64,000 nt of DNA from CATQHP01 sp965205595 (GTDB taxonomy: Bacteria > Acidobacteriota > Terriglobia > Bryobacterales > UBA6623): the NCBI GenBank assembly GCA_965205595.1, contig CBDBHI010000030.1:62001-126000 (forward strand), written 5' to 3'. Of this stretch, positions 62,262-64,000 are shown in pieces. The number at the start of each line of letters is the position of its first letter. Within the stretch, counting starts at the first letter, position 1. The translations under genes were made by a program, and so were the position numbers. Under the pieces are notes generated by a model, which made no database searches, was not told the DNA's origin, and worked only from the letters and a program-made list of their open reading frames with translations.

Positions 62262-64000
62262 CTACAGCCGTTTTGCGTAGATGAAGAATGCGCCGCGCTC
62301 GGCACCGTCGCTCGTCGTGAAACGACTGTCCATCGTGGTTTCACCGAGCGGTAGGTCTAGCTCAAATTTTACGCTGGCCGCCCCTTCAGGTACTGGCCCA
62401 CTAGCTTCCGCATCACCTACTCGCAGATGCGCTTCAATTGCCTCGATCGGGTACTGAGCGGGGAGATCTCGCTGGAAGAGCGTGAATTGGTATTTGCCGG
62501 CTTGTGTGACATTGATATTCCAGGTGCCGTTGACGTTCGGCGCACGTCGGATGTGACCCTGGTTCCAAGGGACTTGAGCTTGTTGATCGAGCGGCGGTAG
62601 CCAGTCGTGGGCAGTGATGCGTGAGGGGTTTTCGGCGTCGTTGCCTATGTCGAGGTAGACGTCGTCATCGAAACGGTCGTCGATGCGGTCCCACCACGTG
62701 TCGTATTCGGACTTGAGTTTCGCAACGACTTCAAGATGATCGCCGGCGATGTCGGTGACTTGCCCGGGGTCGGCCTCGATGTCGTAGAGTTCAGTGCCGT
62801 TGATAAGCCGATATTGTTCGCTCATCACGGCGCTCTTGCGCCATCGCTCAGGGAACAGAATTCGTTGCGAGTGCACGGTAATTGTTCGTTCAGGCCACTC
62901 CTCACCGCGAAGAAGAGGAAGCAAACTCTTGCCGTCCCAGTCGAGCTCTGGTCGCGGCGCGGCGCCGGCGACATCGGCAAAGGTCGGAAGCACATCGATG
63001 TGGGCGGCCAGGGCCTCGACGTCGCGAGGCTCGCCGAGGTCGCCATTCGGCCAGCGGACGAAAAATGGTACCCGGTGGCCGCCATCGTATTCGGAGCCCT
63101 TCCTGCCACGCATGCCGGCATTAAAGCCTTGCCAGATGCCGTCTTCAACTTCTTTTGCCGCGCGGGCGAGCAGTTCGGATTCGTCGACTCCGACTCTTTG
63201 CGTCGGATGCGTATTGCTTACGCCCGCCGCCGAACCGTTGTCGGTCATGAAGATGAGCAGTGTGTTTTCGGCGATGCCGAGTTCGTCGAGCTTTGCCGCT
63301 AGGCGGCCAACGTTCTCGTCAATGTTCTCGATCATGCCGTAGAACTTATTCATCGGTTCCGGAACATTCTTTTCGGTGTACGGAGTCGAGTACTTTTCGT
63401 CGACGTTGAACGGACCGTGGGGAGCGTTCGTCGCCAGGTAGACGAAGAACGGGCCAACGTCCTTTTTCTCTTCGATAAATCTCAGCGCATTGTCGAAGAA
63501 GACGTCTGTGCAGTAGCCGGAGTATTTGGTGGGTACTCCGTTGTGCCAATAGGTATCGTCGAAGTAGTCGTTGTCCCAATAGTCAGGCGTCTGTGTCACG
63601 CCACCTCCACCGTGATTGACTACCTCTTGAAACCCGCGGTCGATCGGCCGATAAGGATAGTTGTCGCCGAGATGCCACTTGCCGAAGAAACCAGTGGCAT
63701 ACCCCACATCGGCTAATACTTCGCCGACCATGACTTCATCGCGGTGCACGATGGAACGGCCCATGATCGTATGCCAAACCCCGGTTCGCGACGAGTAGCG
63801 CCCGGTCAGTAGGGCGGAACGCGTCGGCGAGCAGGTCGGATCGACGTGAAAATCGGTTAGCCGGACACTCTCGGCATGCAACTTGTCGAGATTTGGCGTC
63901 TGGATGATGCTGTTGCCGTGGGCTCCGATTTCGCCGTAACCCTGGTCGTCGGTCATCACAAGAATGATATTCGGGGCTGTTTGCGGCTGATTCGAGCCAC
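62262..64000 (-). CDS. Arylsulfatase, 5' end outside window
   Basis: The frame is open to the right edge, reading SNQPQTAPNIILVMTDDQGY, so the gene begins beyond 64000. It has the formylglycine site in PTCSPTRSALLTGRYSSRTG, metal-binding VMTDDQGYGEIG, and NDYFDDTYWHNGVPTKYSGY. DNGSAAGVSNTHPTQRVGVD and PFFVRWPNGDLGEPRDVEAL follow, and a C-terminal beta domain of ~100 residues (NVNGTWNINVTQAGKYQFTL). It should remove sulfate from polysaccharides or aryl sulfates in the periplasm or outside. It is intact in the visible part, unlike the copies at 40-41.5 kb. Confidence 0.92.
   Translation of the reverse strand, partial: GSNQPQTAPNIILVMTDDQGYGEIGAHGNSIIQTPNLDKLHAESVRLTDFHVDPTCSPTRSALLTGRYSSRTGVWHTIMGRSIVHRDEVMVGEVLADVGYATGFFGKWHLGDNYPYRPIDRGFQEVVNHGGGGVTQTPDYWDNDYFDDTYWHNGVPTKYSGYCTDVFFDNALRFIEEKKDVGPFFVYLATNAPHGPFNVDEKYSTPYTEKNVPEPMNKFYGMIENIDENVGRLAAKLDELGIAENTLLIFMTDNGSAAGVSNTHPTQRVGVDESELLARAAKEVEDGIWQGFNAGMRGRKGSEYDGGHRVPFFVRWPNGDLGEPRDVEALAAHIDVLPTFADVAGAAPRPELDWDGKSLLPLLRGEEWPERTITVHSQRILFPERWRKSAVMSEQYRLINGTELYDIEADPGQVTDIAGDHLEVVAKLKSEYDTWWDRIDDRFDDDVYLDIGNDAENPSRITAHDWLPPLDQQAQVPWNQGHIRRAPNVNGTWNINVTQAGKYQFTLFQRDLPAQYPIEAIEAHLRVGDAEASGPVPEGAASVKFELDLPLGETTMDSRFTTSDGAERGAFFIYAKRL

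Overview
The window reads as a moderately GC-rich chromosome of a free-living Gram-negative heterotroph, most likely an acidobacterium of the Solibacter/Bryobacter group. The arguments are: a decayed gene carrying the Solibacter-type C-terminal repeat domain (TIGR03437-like); a proline-rich protein with a glycine zipper of a type common in Acidobacteria; paired DUF1552 and DUF1587/1592-type cytochrome proteins; DUF1501, DUF3500 and several sulfatases; and an outer-membrane set (BamA/TamA-like, SurA-like, TamB-like). Planctomycetota or Verrucomicrobiota share many of these families, so the phylum is an inference. No rRNA and no CRISPR were seen.

Layout. 1-14.9 kb: a cell-envelope protein, a sodium:solute symporter with its small DUF3311 partner, a lactate permease, two divergent DUF1552 + haem c cassettes, and two secreted leucine-rich-repeat proteins. 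15.2-26.5 kb: an accessory stretch bounded by two copies of the same IS630-family insertion sequence, with cupins (one wrecked), DUF3500, DUF1501, a MITE-like element, a beta-helix protein, a small envelope/polysaccharide-type operon and a nest of inverted repeats. 26.5-33.3 kb: a compact histidine operon on the minus strand (hisI-hisD-hisC-HAD phosphatase-hisB-hisH-hisF, then an MFS exporter). It is preceded by a 25-codon leader peptide with seven His codons and a Rho-independent terminator, a textbook attenuator. 33.4-42.7 kb: a decaying zone with five pseudogenes or fragments, a second IS630-type element, a truncated tRNA 3' end and the third copy of the first IS. 42.7-64 kb: mostly housekeeping genes: methyltransferase, GntP permease, acyltransferase, xylulokinase, a YefM/YoeB-like toxin-antitoxin pair, ClpC, PyrE, the TamB/SurA/BamA cluster, ThiF/MoeB, RmuC and a sulfatase cut by the window edge.

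The most notable finds are the His leader/attenuator, four IS630-type insertions that all sit in CTAG sites, several dispersed inverted repeats near the insertion sequences, and the pseudogene/tRNA-remnant zone between 34 and 42.6 kb.
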